Positions 1-8,383 of a stretch of 47,287 nucleotides of DNA are shown one piece after another (within the stretch, counting starts at the first letter, position 1; each line of letters opens with the position of its first letter). The stretch comes from JASGDC01 sp047608145 (GTDB taxonomy: Bacteria > Actinomycetota > Actinomycetes > Actinomycetales > Micrococcaceae): contig JASGDC010000036.1 in the NCBI GenBank assembly GCA_047608145.1, forward strand, positions 1 to 47,287, written 5' to 3'. Under the pieces are notes generated by a model. The model was not told the origin of the DNA. It ran no database searches and worked only from the letters and a program-made list of their open reading frames with translations. Made by a program: the position numbers and the translations under genes.

Positions 1-6
1 ACCCTA

Positions 7-19
7 CCCCCCCCCCCCC
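7..19. repeat. poly-C tract (13 C)
   Basis: An uninterrupted run of 13 cytosines lies at the extreme left edge, downstream of the coaB stop codon. In such AT-rich sequence a run of this length is unlikely by chance. It may be a slippage-prone simple repeat or an assembly-edge artefact. No gene can be assigned to the left of it inside the window. Confidence 0.7.
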
Positions 20-125
20 ATACGAAAAGTCAAAACAATCAACACTAATAAACCCAGAAAATTAACAAGAAAAGTTAAAAAAATTCAGACAAATTTTGAT
101 AACCAGAAAAATATTAGTGAATGTT

Positions 126-761
126 TTATAGCGCAGTTAAATATTTAAGCACTACTTGCGCCAGTTCATTTTTAGTACCACTGAAATTTACTGGTTTTCT
201 ATCATCTTTGAAAAGAATAATCGCATTATTTGTGTCTGCACCAAAAGTTTTACCGTCAGCTACACTGTTGACCACAATAAAGTCACAACCTTTACGAACA
301 AGCTTTTGTGCGCCATACTCTATTTCAGTATTATTTTGATCGCCAGTTTCAGCAGCAAATCCTACGATTAATTTATCTGAATCTTTGAAACTAGCTAAGA
401 TGTCTTTAGTCTTCTTTAAATCAATAGTTAAAACATCATTAGCTGTTTTCTTAATTTTGTGGCTAGCAGTAGAAACTGGAGTGTAGTCTGCCACAGCAGC
501 TACCATAATCAAAACATGAGCAGTATTCATCTGCTCATGTACTGCATCGTACATTTGTGCAGCTGATTCAACTTTTACTTTTTGTAATGGTAAATCTTTA
601 ACTAAAATATCATCTAAGGTATGAATTAGAGTTACGTCATGCCCTGCTTTATAAGCTTCTTCGGCCAAAGCCAAACCTTGCTTACCTGAAGATCTATTAT
701 GTATATAACGTACTGAATCAATAGCTTCTTTTGTTCCACCAGCGGTAATTACAATTTTCAT
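126..761 (-). CDS. coaB: phosphopantothenate--cysteine ligase (stand-alone CoaB)
   Basis: This protein should join cysteine to 4'-phosphopantothenate using CTP, the second step of coenzyme A synthesis after pantothenate kinase. The 211-residue product carries the nucleotide-site motif ITAGGTKEAIDSVRYI at about residues 5-20, then NRSSGKQG, the hallmark of CoaB. It is only the ligase half: most actinobacteria carry a fused coaBC (dfp), but here the decarboxylase is a separate upstream gene. Its ATG overlaps the coaC stop by four bases, so the two are translationally coupled. It is the last recognised gene of the leftward train that starts near alaS. Confidence 0.93.
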   Translation of the reverse strand: MKIVITAGGTKEAIDSVRYIHNRSSGKQGLALAEEAYKAGHDVTLIHTLDDILVKDLPLQKVKVESAAQMYDAVHEQMNTAHVLIMVAAVADYTPVSTASHKIKKTANDVLTIDLKKTKDILASFKDSDKLIVGFAAETGDQNNTEIEYGAQKLVRKGCDFIVVNSVADGKTFGADTNNAIILFKDDRKPVNFSGTKNELAQVVLKYLTAL

Positions 762-1282
762 TGCATAATTTCCATAACAAATTTATAGATATCGACTGGC
801 TCTTCCATCCTGCCATTACCAGTATCTTTGCCAGTTAGTCTACCAGAAGCAGGTCCAAAAATCTTAAACCCTCGTTCTTTGAGGATTTTAACGTTTTCTT
901 GAGTTGCAGGATTATTCCACATCTCTGTGTGCATGGCTGGCGCTAGAATAATAGGGCAAGTAGCCATCAGCATAATATCACTTAATAAATCATCTGCTAA
1001 CCCAGCACGAGTTTTAGCAATAAAGTTAGCCGTAGCCGGGGTTACTATAATTACATCTGCTTCTTTGGCTACTTTCACATGATTTATGTTTTCAACATCA
1101 TCAAATACATTGCTAGTAACTTTGTTACCACTTAAAGCTTCCCAAGTAGCTTTACCAATAAAATTATATGAATTTTCAGTTGGCACTACTTTAACATCAT
1201 GCCCAGCTTCTTTAAAAGCACGCACTAAAAAAGTTGCCTTATAAGCGGCAATTCCTGCACAAACTCCTAAGACAACTTTCAT
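758..1282 (-). CDS. coaC: phosphopantothenoylcysteine decarboxylase (stand-alone CoaC)
   Basis: This flavoprotein decarboxylates 4'-phosphopantothenoylcysteine to 4'-phosphopantetheine. The 174-residue product has the N-terminal flavin-binding start GVCAGIAAYKA, the active-site histidine in NHVKVAKEADV, and PAMHTEMW, the actinobacterial version of the PxMNxxMW motif. GRLTGKDTGNGRM stands where the proteobacterial enzyme has its catalytic-cysteine loop, as I recall for mycobacterial CoaBC. The protein ends before any ligase domain and the next frame (coaB) overlaps it by four bases. That suggests fission of an ancestral fused gene rather than replacement by a firmicute enzyme. Confidence 0.92.
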   Translation of the reverse strand: MKVVLGVCAGIAAYKATFLVRAFKEAGHDVKVVPTENSYNFIGKATWEALSGNKVTSNVFDDVENINHVKVAKEADVIIVTPATANFIAKTRAGLADDLLSDIMLMATCPIILAPAMHTEMWNNPATQENVKILKERGFKIFGPASGRLTGKDTGNGRMEEPVDIYKFVMEIMQ

Positions 1283-1300
1283 AATCTTACCTAAGAGTTA

Positions 1301-1639
1301 CTATTCAGACTCTTCAGCAACAAAAGTATCAGCTACGAAAGGCTCTGATGCTTTAATTTCAGTACCATCTAGACCTGTACGTGCCTCATCTTTAGTATTA
1401 GCAACTAATTTACCTTCATTAATTTCACGAAGTGCAATTGAAAGTGGCTTCTCGTTGATTTCACTTTCAACTAATGGACCCACATGCTGCAAAAGTCCTT
1501 CATTTAGCTGTGAGTAGTATGCATTAATCTGACGAGCACGCTTTGCCCCGTAGATTACTAATTCATATTTGTTATCACTAGCATCAAGAAGCTCATCGAT
1601 TGATGGGCGGATAATACCTTCATTCTCAATAGTTGACAT
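1301..1639 (-). CDS. rpoZ: RNA polymerase omega subunit
   Basis: Omega binds the beta' C-terminal region and promotes RNA polymerase assembly. The 112-residue product has the family core RPSIDELLDASDNKYELV near its start, then GAKRARQIN and a C-terminal PLSIALREINEGKL block. An acidic tail is typical of actinobacterial omega. It sits between gmk and coaC, matching the gmk-rpoZ-dfp order of Mycobacterium (Rv1389-Rv1391). It follows gmk by about 11 bases on the same strand and is probably co-transcribed. Confidence 0.93.
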   Translation of the reverse strand: MSTIENEGIIRPSIDELLDASDNKYELVIYGAKRARQINAYYSQLNEGLLQHVGPLVESEINEKPLSIALREINEGKLVANTKDEARTGLDGTEIKASEPFVADTFVAEESE

Positions 1640-1650
1640 CTATATCTTTC

Positions 1651-2229
1651 TTACTTGTTTTGCAAACCAATTATATTTGCTATTTTTTCCACAGCATCGT
1701 CAACATTGTCATTAACGACTTTATAGTCAAATTCTACCGCAGCTTCCATTTCTTCGCTAGCTGTTTCAAGCCTAGTTTCGATTTCCTCAGCACTTTCTGT
1801 GCCGCGACCTTTAATCCTAATGGTTAAGTCTTCCCATGTGGGAGGTTCGATAAAAATACTCATTAGTCCAGGGACACGCTTTTTAACTTGGCGCAATCCC
1901 GCTACATCAATTTCTAAAATTGGACATTTCCCAGATGCATTAATGGCTTTAATCTCTGATAGCAACGTACCGTACTTATGTTTACGGTGTACAGTAGCCC
2001 ATTCTAAGAACTCATTATTCTCAATTTTATTGTTAAATTCATCTGCCGATAAGAAAAAATAATGCTCGCCATGTTTTTCGCCTGGTCGAGCCTCTCTTGT
2101 GGTAGCTGAAGTTGCCACAGAAACCTGTGGATAATTCTTTAATAAGCTTTTAACCACAGTACCCTTACCTACAGCAGTAGGACCAGAAATTACGACAAGG
2201 GGAAAACCTTTTTTAGTTTTGCTACTCAT
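1651..2229 (-). CDS. gmk: guanylate kinase
   Basis: Guanylate kinase phosphorylates GMP and dGMP to the diphosphates using ATP. The 192-residue product has the P-loop GPTAVGKGT at about residues 16-24, the GMP-binding stretch TSATTREARPGEKHGEHY, and the lid-region Arg-rich segment RIKGRGTES. The length is normal. The start ATG is clear. It belongs to the conserved gmk-rpoZ-coaC(B) order. The mIHF and pyrimidine genes that precede gmk in mycobacteria are absent, and a small membrane protein gene stands in that place. Confidence 0.94.
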   Translation of the reverse strand: MSSKTKKGFPLVVISGPTAVGKGTVVKSLLKNYPQVSVATSATTREARPGEKHGEHYFFLSADEFNNKIENNEFLEWATVHRKHKYGTLLSEIKAINASGKCPILEIDVAGLRQVKKRVPGLMSIFIEPPTWEDLTIRIKGRGTESAEEIETRLETASEEMEAAVEFDYKVVNDNVDDAVEKIANIIGLQNK

Positions 2230-2272
2230 CTATTAATTATAGTCACTACTTTCCTATTAAATAAAATTGGTC

Positions 2273-2758
2273 CTAATCTACAATAATAGGATTCTTTTCG
2301 TGGTCTTTTTTATAAAGGAATGAAAGTTTAACCGAAGCAAGGGTAACTGCGACATGCAATGCAGAAGAAGCAGCGACTACGGCAACTTCATCATGATATA
2401 GCTTCTCAAAAGTAAGTCGAATGAGGTTGTTAATAATAAAACCAGTTAAGAATACTACTGCTGACCAAACAGTGCCTCGCACAAACCATTTATCCCGAGA
2501 TTTCGAATAATAAACTTTTACAGTTAGCGAACGCATGGCGCCAAATATTAATCCAGTAAAGACTGAAATAATTAGATAGACAATTACTTCATCAGTGAAA
2601 CTTAAATTACGACTGTGCTGCCAAAGCGAAACTACACCTACTAACAAGATAATTTCGACACCTTTGAAGGACCGTTTTAGCTCCTGTTCTTTCAAGATGA
2701 AAATAATAGTTACAGCTATTAATACTATTGTCATCGGTGGAATTGGCAAATTTCCCAT
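2273..2758 (-). CDS. small membrane protein, DUF1453/CcdC-like
   Basis: The product is a 161-residue integral membrane protein with about four hydrophobic segments (roughly residues 8-22, 36-46, 58-78, 92-112) and a further short one near 125-145. A loop with GAMRSLTVKVYYSKSRDKW between the middle helices, followed by a GT-rich helix start, resembles the CcdC-like DUF1453 family. I assign this only tentatively and without a function. It lies between the PH-like protein gene and gmk, where other actinobacteria have carAB/pyrF and mIHF, so it may be a replacement insertion in a conserved locus. Confidence 0.6.
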   Translation of the reverse strand: MGNLPIPPMTIVLIAVTIIFILKEQELKRSFKGVEIILLVGVVSLWQHSRNLSFTDEVIVYLIISVFTGLIFGAMRSLTVKVYYSKSRDKWFVRGTVWSAVVFLTGFIINNLIRLTFEKLYHDEVAVVAASSALHVAVTLASVKLSFLYKKDHEKNPIIVD

Positions 2759-2772
2759 ATTATTTTTCTTTC

Positions 2773-3291
2773 TTACTTAACTGAGATTGTATTATCAACT
2801 GTCTCTTCAATTAAACGCTGAATATCAGCAATAGGTGCAGTATCCGTTTTGCGCCCAGGCTCAATAGTGAATCCCGTTTCTACTGCAATATCGCCAAGGT
2901 TCCAGCCTATTGTCAAGACTTTACCTTTAGCGACAAATTTGCCAATCATTCCCATCGTAGTACCGACTTTAGTAATTGCAGTATTAGGAATAAAGACATC
3001 TTGAGGTTCTTTTTCGAATACTAAACCATTTTCATAAACTGCTAATGTTGCACGGTTCTTTATTCCTAAATTATACTGAGCAATTCGTTCAAGTGGTTTT
3101 TCTGTATAAACGGTAGCTACGTATACTCCGTCAAAAGTCCCTTTCAACTCACCTAATTTGTAATCTAAATTTTCTACTGGAGCAGTCGCTGCTTTTTGTG
3201 ACTTTAGTTTGTTTTGCCAACCTTTTTGCATACCAAAATAAACTAAAGCCAAAGTGACGATTGCAAGAGTTACTGCAACAAAAGCTGTCAT
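2773..3291 (-). CDS. actinobacterial membrane-anchored PH-like protein (Rv1382-type)
   Basis: The 172-residue protein has one N-terminal transmembrane helix (residues 2-20) and a soluble domain rich in beta-strand patterns. Features such as GTFDGVYVATVYTEKPLERI and VLTIGWNLGD...ETGF match the actinobacterial family that precedes carA in many genomes (Rv1382 in Mycobacterium). That family is often described as a PH-like membrane protein, and its function is not established. It overlaps the nusB stop by four bases (coupled translation). Finding this carA-neighbour without carA supports loss of pyrimidine genes from this locus. Confidence 0.65.
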   Translation of the reverse strand: MTAFVAVTLAIVTLALVYFGMQKGWQNKLKSQKAATAPVENLDYKLGELKGTFDGVYVATVYTEKPLERIAQYNLGIKNRATLAVYENGLVFEKEPQDVFIPNTAITKVGTTMGMIGKFVAKGKVLTIGWNLGDIAVETGFTIEPGRKTDTAPIADIQRLIEETVDNTISVK

Positions 3292-3704
3292 TGTAACGTT
3301 TCTTTCATCTTATCGATACGGCCAAGAACACCGTTAATAAACTTAGGTGACTTATCACCTGAAAATTCACGAGCCAAAGCTACTGCTTCACTTAGCACAG
3401 CTTCTGCTGGAACTTCATTGTTAAATAAAATTTCCCAAGTGCCAATACGAAGCAAAGTTAAATCCACATTAGGCATCCGTTGCAAGGTCCAACCTTGAGC
3501 AAAGGATGCGATTGTTTCATCAATCTTTTCTTGGTTTTCACTCACTCCAGCTATTAGCTCTTGAATATATGCATTTGGAGGTGTTGCCTTTGGATCACGC
3601 TGTTTTAACCGTCCCTGATATAAGGAAATCGGATCAACATCACGTTGTGATGCCTCAAACAAAATTTCAAATGCTTTAGTACGTGCTTTAGTACGAGTTT
3701 TCAC
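3288..3704 (-). CDS. nusB: transcription antitermination factor NusB
   Basis: NusB, with NusE (S10), binds boxA RNA in rRNA operons and supports antitermination. The 138-residue product is all-helical in pattern. It begins TRTKARTKAFEILFEASQRD (the typical RRxAREKAFQALYQ-type start) and ends with SEAVALAREFSGDKSPKFIN GVLGRI, the C-terminal signature DKSPxFINGVL. It starts on the last base of the efp stop, a one-base overlap, preserving the efp-nusB pair found across actinobacteria. Confidence 0.94.
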   Translation of the reverse strand: MKTRTKARTKAFEILFEASQRDVDPISLYQGRLKQRDPKATPPNAYIQELIAGVSENQEKIDETIASFAQGWTLQRMPNVDLTLLRIGTWEILFNNEVPAEAVLSEAVALAREFSGDKSPKFINGVLGRIDKMKETLQ

Positions 3705-4267
3705 TATTCTTTTACGCGACCTAGGTATTCACCAGAACGAGTATCTACTTTAATTTTTTCGCCTTGGTTGATAAATAGTGGCACATTTACGTTATAACCA
3801 GTTTCAACTGTAGCTGGCTTAGTACCACCACTTGAGCGATCACCTTGTAGGCCTGGCTCAGTATAAGTAATTTCAAGAGTTACGTTAGCTGGAAGTTCTA
3901 CATAAAGCGGCTCTTCACCGTGCATTGCAATCTGAACTTCCTGATTTTCTAGCATGAAGTTTGCTGCATTACCGACTTTTTCCTTAGTCAAAGTAATCTG
4001 ATCGTAAGTAGTAGTATCCATGAATACATAGTCTTCACCGTCTTTGTATAGGTAAGAATATGTACTGCGATCTACAGTTTCAAAATCAACTTTTGCACCA
4101 GCATTGAACGTTTTATCAACTACTTTTCCAGAAAGGATGTTTTTCATCTTCGTACGAACGAAAGCACCACCCTTACCAGGCTTTACGTGCTGGAACTCTA
4201 TTACGTTCCATAACTGTCCATCAATATTTAAGATAGAACCATTCTTAATATCATTACTTGTAGCCAC
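3704..4267 (-). CDS. efp: translation elongation factor P
   Basis: EF-P rescues ribosomes stalled at polyproline stretches. The 187-residue product has the three-domain EF-P layout. The exposed N-domain loop reads HVKPGKGGAFVRTK with Lys32 at its tip, and the C-terminal OB domain ends with VDTRSGEYLGRVKE. The loop is PGKGG, whereas the actinobacterial type I remember is PGKGP with an unmodified lysine. No modification enzyme (EpmA, EarP, YmfI) is visible in the window. The start is GTG. About 48 bases separate it from aroQ, so it may have its own promoter. Confidence 0.95.
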   Translation of the reverse strand: MATSNDIKNGSILNIDGQLWNVIEFQHVKPGKGGAFVRTKMKNILSGKVVDKTFNAGAKVDFETVDRSTYSYLYKDGEDYVFMDTTTYDQITLTKEKVGNAANFMLENQEVQIAMHGEEPLYVELPANVTLEITYTEPGLQGDRSSGGTKPATVETGYNVNVPLFINQGEKIKVDTRSGEYLGRVKE

Positions 4268-4315
4268 AAATATCTTCTTTCTATTGAAAAAATACCTGTA
4301 TTTATTGTAACGGAT

Positions 4316-4738
4316 TTAGCCTTGAAGTAGCTGTTTAAGAGCTACTTTGTAGGAATCTTTTCCAAAACCAGCAATCACGCCAGTTGCAACTGGTGAAATC
4401 ACACTTTTATGACGAAAACTCTCTCGTGCATGTGGGTTTGAGATATGGACTTCAATAAGTTTCAAGTCAAAGTCTTTTAACATCGCACAAGCATCCGCTA
4501 ACCCATAAGAATAATGAGTAAAAGCTGCCGGGTTCATGATTACATCGTATTTTTTTTCGATAGCCTCGTGAATCCAATCGATTAACTCACCTTCATCGTT
4601 AGTCTGTCGAAAATCAATATCGTTAGCTATCTCTTTTAACTCTGATTCGATGCTTTGTAGCGTATCACTACCGTAAATTTCAGGTTCTCGCTTGCCTAAC
4701 AAATTAAGGTTAGGGCCATTTAAAATCATGATAGTCAT
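4316..4738 (-). CDS. aroQ: type II 3-dehydroquinate dehydratase
   Basis: This enzyme converts 3-dehydroquinate to 3-dehydroshikimate in the shikimate pathway by the type II (trans-elimination) mechanism. The 140-residue product begins with the signature LNGPNLNLLGKREPEIYG, which holds the catalytic-loop residues including the tyrosine. It has NPAAFTHYSYGLADA with the substrate-side histidine region and the HISNPHARESFRHKS block near the C-terminus. It overlaps the aroKB stop by four bases. The gene directly follows the enzyme that makes its substrate. Confidence 0.95.
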   Translation of the reverse strand: MTIMILNGPNLNLLGKREPEIYGSDTLQSIESELKEIANDIDFRQTNDEGELIDWIHEAIEKKYDVIMNPAAFTHYSYGLADACAMLKDFDLKLIEVHISNPHARESFRHKSVISPVATGVIAGFGKDSYKVALKQLLQG

Positions 4739-6366
4739 CGTGCAATTTCCTGATAACTAGCAAATAATAGTGAAGCATCTGGTACCTCTACTACTGTGGG
4801 ATCTCCAATATCTTTTAACACTACAAAGCGTAAGATGTCGCCACGAGTTTTTTTATCACGTTTCATAACTTCATAGAGTGATGGCCAACGTGATGCGATA
4901 TAAGTAGTCGGTAACCCGACCATTTCTAATATCCCACGATGACGCTGTACTACTTCATCTGAAGTCTTACCCAGGAGCGCTCCTACCTCGGCAGCAAACA
5001 CCATACCAATTGCTATTGCTGCCCCATGACGGAACTGATACCGCTCTGCATGCTCGATAGCATGCCCAAGAGTATGCCCATAGTTCAAATATTCACGCCT
5101 ACCTGTTTCCTTAAAGTCTTCAGTGACTACCTCCGCCTTAACTTTAATAGCTCGAGTTACAACTTCAAAGAATTCTGGTGAATTTATCGGTAACTTACCG
5201 TTGTTTTCTTCCACAATTTCCAGGATGCGTTCATCTGCAATAAAGCCGCATTTAACGACTTCAGCCATTCCAGAAATTACTTCATTCTCAGGAAGTGTCT
5301 CCAGTGAGTTAAGATCAGCTAATACTGCTAGTGGCTTATGGAACGAACCTACTAAGTTTTTACCTTCAACAGTATTAATACCGGTCTTTCCGCCTACCGA
5401 AGCATCTACCATACCCAATACTGTAGTAGGCATATGAACTACTTTAATACCACGTAACCATGTGGCAGCGACGAAACCACCTAAGTCAGTCACAGCACCA
5501 CCGCCAACAGTTACAATTGCATCAGAACGAGTAAAATCAGACTTCCCTAAGATTTCCCAACAAAAAGCGGCTACTTGGATATTTTTACCCGCTTCAGCAT
5601 CGGGAATTTCTGCGATTATTGCTTCATAGTCGTTTTTTAATAACTCTTCACGAATCTTTTCACCAGTTAAACGCAAAGCTTGTGGGTTAACGATGAGGAC
5701 TCTTTTAACAGTCTCGCCTAATGTAGGAGCTAATTTATTCAGTAAATTTCTACCCACTGTAACTTGGTACCCATCTACATCAATCACTTCATGCTGTGTT
5801 TTTCGCACTTTGCTACCATGAATCAGACCAGCTGGAATTTTCTTCTGCTGAGTGCCAAGTAACGGACTATCTATTAGATTACGCACTTTTTTAGCCACAT
5901 CATAGATACGCATATTACTAGTTGGGACAATATGAGTAGCTACTTCTTCATAGTGTGGCCGACGCTTCTGTGCAATTGCTCGCCATGCTTCAGCTGGATT
6001 TTCTAATAGTAATGGTCGATGAGTAGTCCTAGTGACACGTTCAATTGCTTCATTTTCATTTACATCAAGGAACACTACCCGTTGATTTTTTAAAAGTTCT
6101 CGAATAGAATCACGCAAAACTGCGCCACCACCAATAGCAATAATTCCAGAATAGTTTTCAATAAGGTTACGAACTACTTTTTCTTCAACATTACGGAAAT
6201 AATCTTGTCCATAGTTCTCAAAAATCTCGCTTATCTCACCATATTTTTCAGTGATTACCTGATCCGTATCACGCCAACCTACACCGCTTAGTTTTGATAA
6301 TGCACGAGCTATGGAAGTTTTACCAGCTCCAGGTGGTCCTACAAAAATTACTAAAGGTTGTACCAC
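4735..6366 (-). CDS. aroKB: fused shikimate kinase / 3-dehydroquinate synthase
   Basis: One 543-residue polypeptide carries two shikimate-pathway enzymes. Residues about 1-165 are shikimate kinase: P-loop GPPGAGKTS, the shikimate-binding RDTDQ, then GGGAVLR and the LID arginine region RTTHRPLL. After a linker, residues about 195-540 are 3-dehydroquinate synthase: NAD-site GGGAVTDLGGFVAATW, PTTVLGMVDASVGGKTGIN, and zinc ligands in GMAEVVKCG and NYGHTLGHAIEH. Mycobacteria have separate aroK and aroB, while Bifidobacterium-type genomes have the fusion. There is no frameshift between the domains. It lies two bases after aroC and overlaps aroQ. Confidence 0.94.
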   Translation of the reverse strand: MVQPLVIFVGPPGAGKTSIARALSKLSGVGWRDTDQVITEKYGEISEIFENYGQDYFRNVEEKVVRNLIENYSGIIAIGGGAVLRDSIRELLKNQRVVFLDVNENEAIERVTRTTHRPLLLENPAEAWRAIAQKRRPHYEEVATHIVPTSNMRIYDVAKKVRNLIDSPLLGTQQKKIPAGLIHGSKVRKTQHEVIDVDGYQVTVGRNLLNKLAPTLGETVKRVLIVNPQALRLTGEKIREELLKNDYEAIIAEIPDAEAGKNIQVAAFCWEILGKSDFTRSDAIVTVGGGAVTDLGGFVAATWLRGIKVVHMPTTVLGMVDASVGGKTGINTVEGKNLVGSFHKPLAVLADLNSLETLPENEVISGMAEVVKCGFIADERILEIVEENNGKLPINSPEFFEVVTRAIKVKAEVVTEDFKETGRREYLNYGHTLGHAIEHAERYQFRHGAAIAIGMVFAAEVGALLGKTSDEVVQRHRGILEMVGLPTTYIASRWPSLYEVMKRDKKTRGDILRFVVLKDIGDPTVVEVPDASLLFASYQEIAR

Positions 6367-6368
6367 AA

Positions 6369-7562
6369 TTACGCCCCTTTCGTTTTCATTGAAGCTGGAA
6401 TATTTGCACGATAATTTTCTAGATTACGTTTAGTTTCAGCGATTGAATCGCCACCAAACTTTTCAAGCACTACTCCAGTTAATGTTAGGTTTACCATTGC
6501 CTGAGCTACTACACCAGCTGCTGGTACTGCACAGACATCTGAGCGTTGATGATGCGCTTTTGTAGCTTCACCTGTTTCGACATCAACAGTTTTAAGTGCT
6601 TTAGGTACCGTAGCAATTGGTTTCATAGCAGCACGAACGCGTAATACTTCGCCAATGCTCATCCCACCTTCAATACCACCAGCACGATTACTTTGACGAG
6701 TTAAAATTTCACCTTCAGATTCAATCTCATCGTGTGCTAAGTAGCCTTCTCGACTTGAAGTAGTGAATCCATCGCCGACTTCTACACCTTTAATCGCTTG
6801 AATTCCCATTAATGCTTGAGCAAGTTTCGAATCTAGCCTAGTATCCCATTGAGAATAACTACCAAGTCCCGGAGGTAAACCGTAAGCTAATACTTCAACT
6901 ATTCCACCTAAAGTTTGGCCTGTCTTATGTGCTTTATCTACTCTAGCTACCATCTCTTCTGAAGTTTTAGCATCAAAACAACGCAATGGATCAGCATCAA
7001 GCTTTTCCACATCCTCTGGCTTTGGTAATTTTCCAGTTTCATTAATAACTTCAGCAATTGAGATTGTGTGAGCCACAGTTTCAATTCCTAGCTGACTTAA
7101 AAAGCGGGCAGCTACTTCACCTAATGCCACTCTAGTCGCTGTTTCACGAGCACTAGCACGTTCTAATGCAGGGCGGGCTTCATCGAAGCCATATTTCTGC
7201 ATTCCAGCTAAATCCGCATGTCCCGGGCGAGGTCGAGTCAAAGCTTTATTACGTGCAAAACCTTCAAGTTCTGCTGAGTCAACTGGGTCAGCAGACATTA
7301 CTTTTTGCCACTTCGGCCATTCGGTATTTTCAATAATGATTGCAATTGGGCTGCCCATCGTCTTGCCATGACGTACCCCACCTGAAAAACGAAGCTGATC
7401 TTCTTCAAATTTCATGCGTGCACCACGACCATAACCAAGCCTACGCCTAGCTAGAGCTACTTTAATGTCCTTTGTTTTTACTTCAACGCCGGCGGGAATC
7501 CCTTCAATGATTCCGACTAACGATTCACCATGTGATTCACCAGCTGTAATCCATCTATACAT
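6369..7562 (-). CDS. aroC: chorismate synthase
   Basis: Chorismate synthase makes chorismate from EPSP with reduced FMN, the last shared step to aromatic amino acids. The 397-residue product starts MYRWITAGESHGE, the N-terminal signature. It has RRLGYGRGARM, the central RPGHADLAG, RAGGIEGGMSIGE, and the C-terminal QRSDVCAVPAAGVV, all expected for the family at full length. It sits inside aroE-(mltG side)-aroC-aroKB-aroQ, the usual actinobacterial block. aroA (EPSP synthase) and aroG are not in the window and must be encoded elsewhere. Confidence 0.96.
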   Translation of the reverse strand: MYRWITAGESHGESLVGIIEGIPAGVEVKTKDIKVALARRRLGYGRGARMKFEEDQLRFSGGVRHGKTMGSPIAIIIENTEWPKWQKVMSADPVDSAELEGFARNKALTRPRPGHADLAGMQKYGFDEARPALERASARETATRVALGEVAARFLSQLGIETVAHTISIAEVINETGKLPKPEDVEKLDADPLRCFDAKTSEEMVARVDKAHKTGQTLGGIVEVLAYGLPPGLGSYSQWDTRLDSKLAQALMGIQAIKGVEVGDGFTTSSREGYLAHDEIESEGEILTRQSNRAGGIEGGMSIGEVLRVRAAMKPIATVPKALKTVDVETGEATKAHHQRSDVCAVPAAGVVAQAMVNLTLTGVVLEKFGGDSIAETKRNLENYRANIPASMKTKGA

Positions 7563-7567
7563 AAATT

Positions 7568-8377
7568 CTATTTTTTCACACTTTTACGCATTGTGCTTAG
7601 AATTTCAGCTGAATTACGCGTAGTGCCTGTGTAAATTTGTACTTGTTTAACAGCTTGATGCAAAAGCATATCAATTCCTGGGATAATCTCTACTTTTGCT
7701 GCTGCACAATACTTCCCTAGTTCACTTGGCCAAGGGTTGTAATTTACATCAAAAGCTAAGCTGGTTTTTGTTAAGTCTAGATTATTTTTATAGGATTTAA
7801 TGGAATCTTGTGGAAGTGTGGAAATTAAGTAGTTTGCTTTAATTTCTTCATTAAGATTTTTAATAGTACAGTTAATATTTAATTGTTTAGCTAACTTAAT
7901 AATATCTATAGCTTTGTTTGGACTTCTTAAAAATAAATCAATATTAGAAAAACCTAAATCTGCTAAAGCACAAAAAGCCGACATAGCTGTTGCACCACCA
8001 CCTAATACTGCGACTTTGGCTTTACTATTAATAACTTGTTTCGCATTACTTAAGGCTTGGATAATTCCATAAACATCAGTGTTATAAGCAGACCAAGTAT
8101 TATCAGTATTTCGTTTTAAGGTATTTGCAGCACCTGTTAGTTCAGCATGTTTATCTAGATTTTCAGCTATAGAAAATGCCGCAAATTTATGCGGCATTGT
8201 TATAGATAAGCCAGCAAGTTCTCGATGATTTTCAATGAAATCTACAAACTTGCCAGATGGAACTTCAAATTTTTGATAATTAGCTGCGAAATCTAGCTCT
8301 TGATATGCAGCATTATGAAGCTGAGGAGAAAGGGAGTGAGCTATTGGATAGCCCACTACCCCTAATTCAGCTTTCAT
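7568..8377 (-). CDS. aroE: shikimate dehydrogenase
   Basis: AroE reduces 3-dehydroshikimate to shikimate with NADPH. The 269-residue product has the substrate-binding SLSPQLHNAAYQ at about residues 14-25, the catalytic lysine in SITMPHKF, and the AYNTDVYGI strand. It also has the Rossmann loop VLGGGATAMSA and the C-terminal PGIDMLLHQAVKQ helix. The middle of the gene (7750-8050) is noticeably more AT-rich than its neighbours. It sits six bases from mltG and five from aroC in the same leftward operon. Confidence 0.92.
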   Translation of the reverse strand: MKAELGVVGYPIAHSLSPQLHNAAYQELDFAANYQKFEVPSGKFVDFIENHRELAGLSITMPHKFAAFSIAENLDKHAELTGAANTLKRNTDNTWSAYNTDVYGIIQALSNAKQVINSKAKVAVLGGGATAMSAFCALADLGFSNIDLFLRSPNKAIDIIKLAKQLNINCTIKNLNEEIKANYLISTLPQDSIKSYKNNLDLTKTSLAFDVNYNPWPSELGKYCAAAKVEIIPGIDMLLHQAVKQVQIYTGTTRNSAEILSTMRKSVKK

Positions 8378-8383
8378 CTTGGA

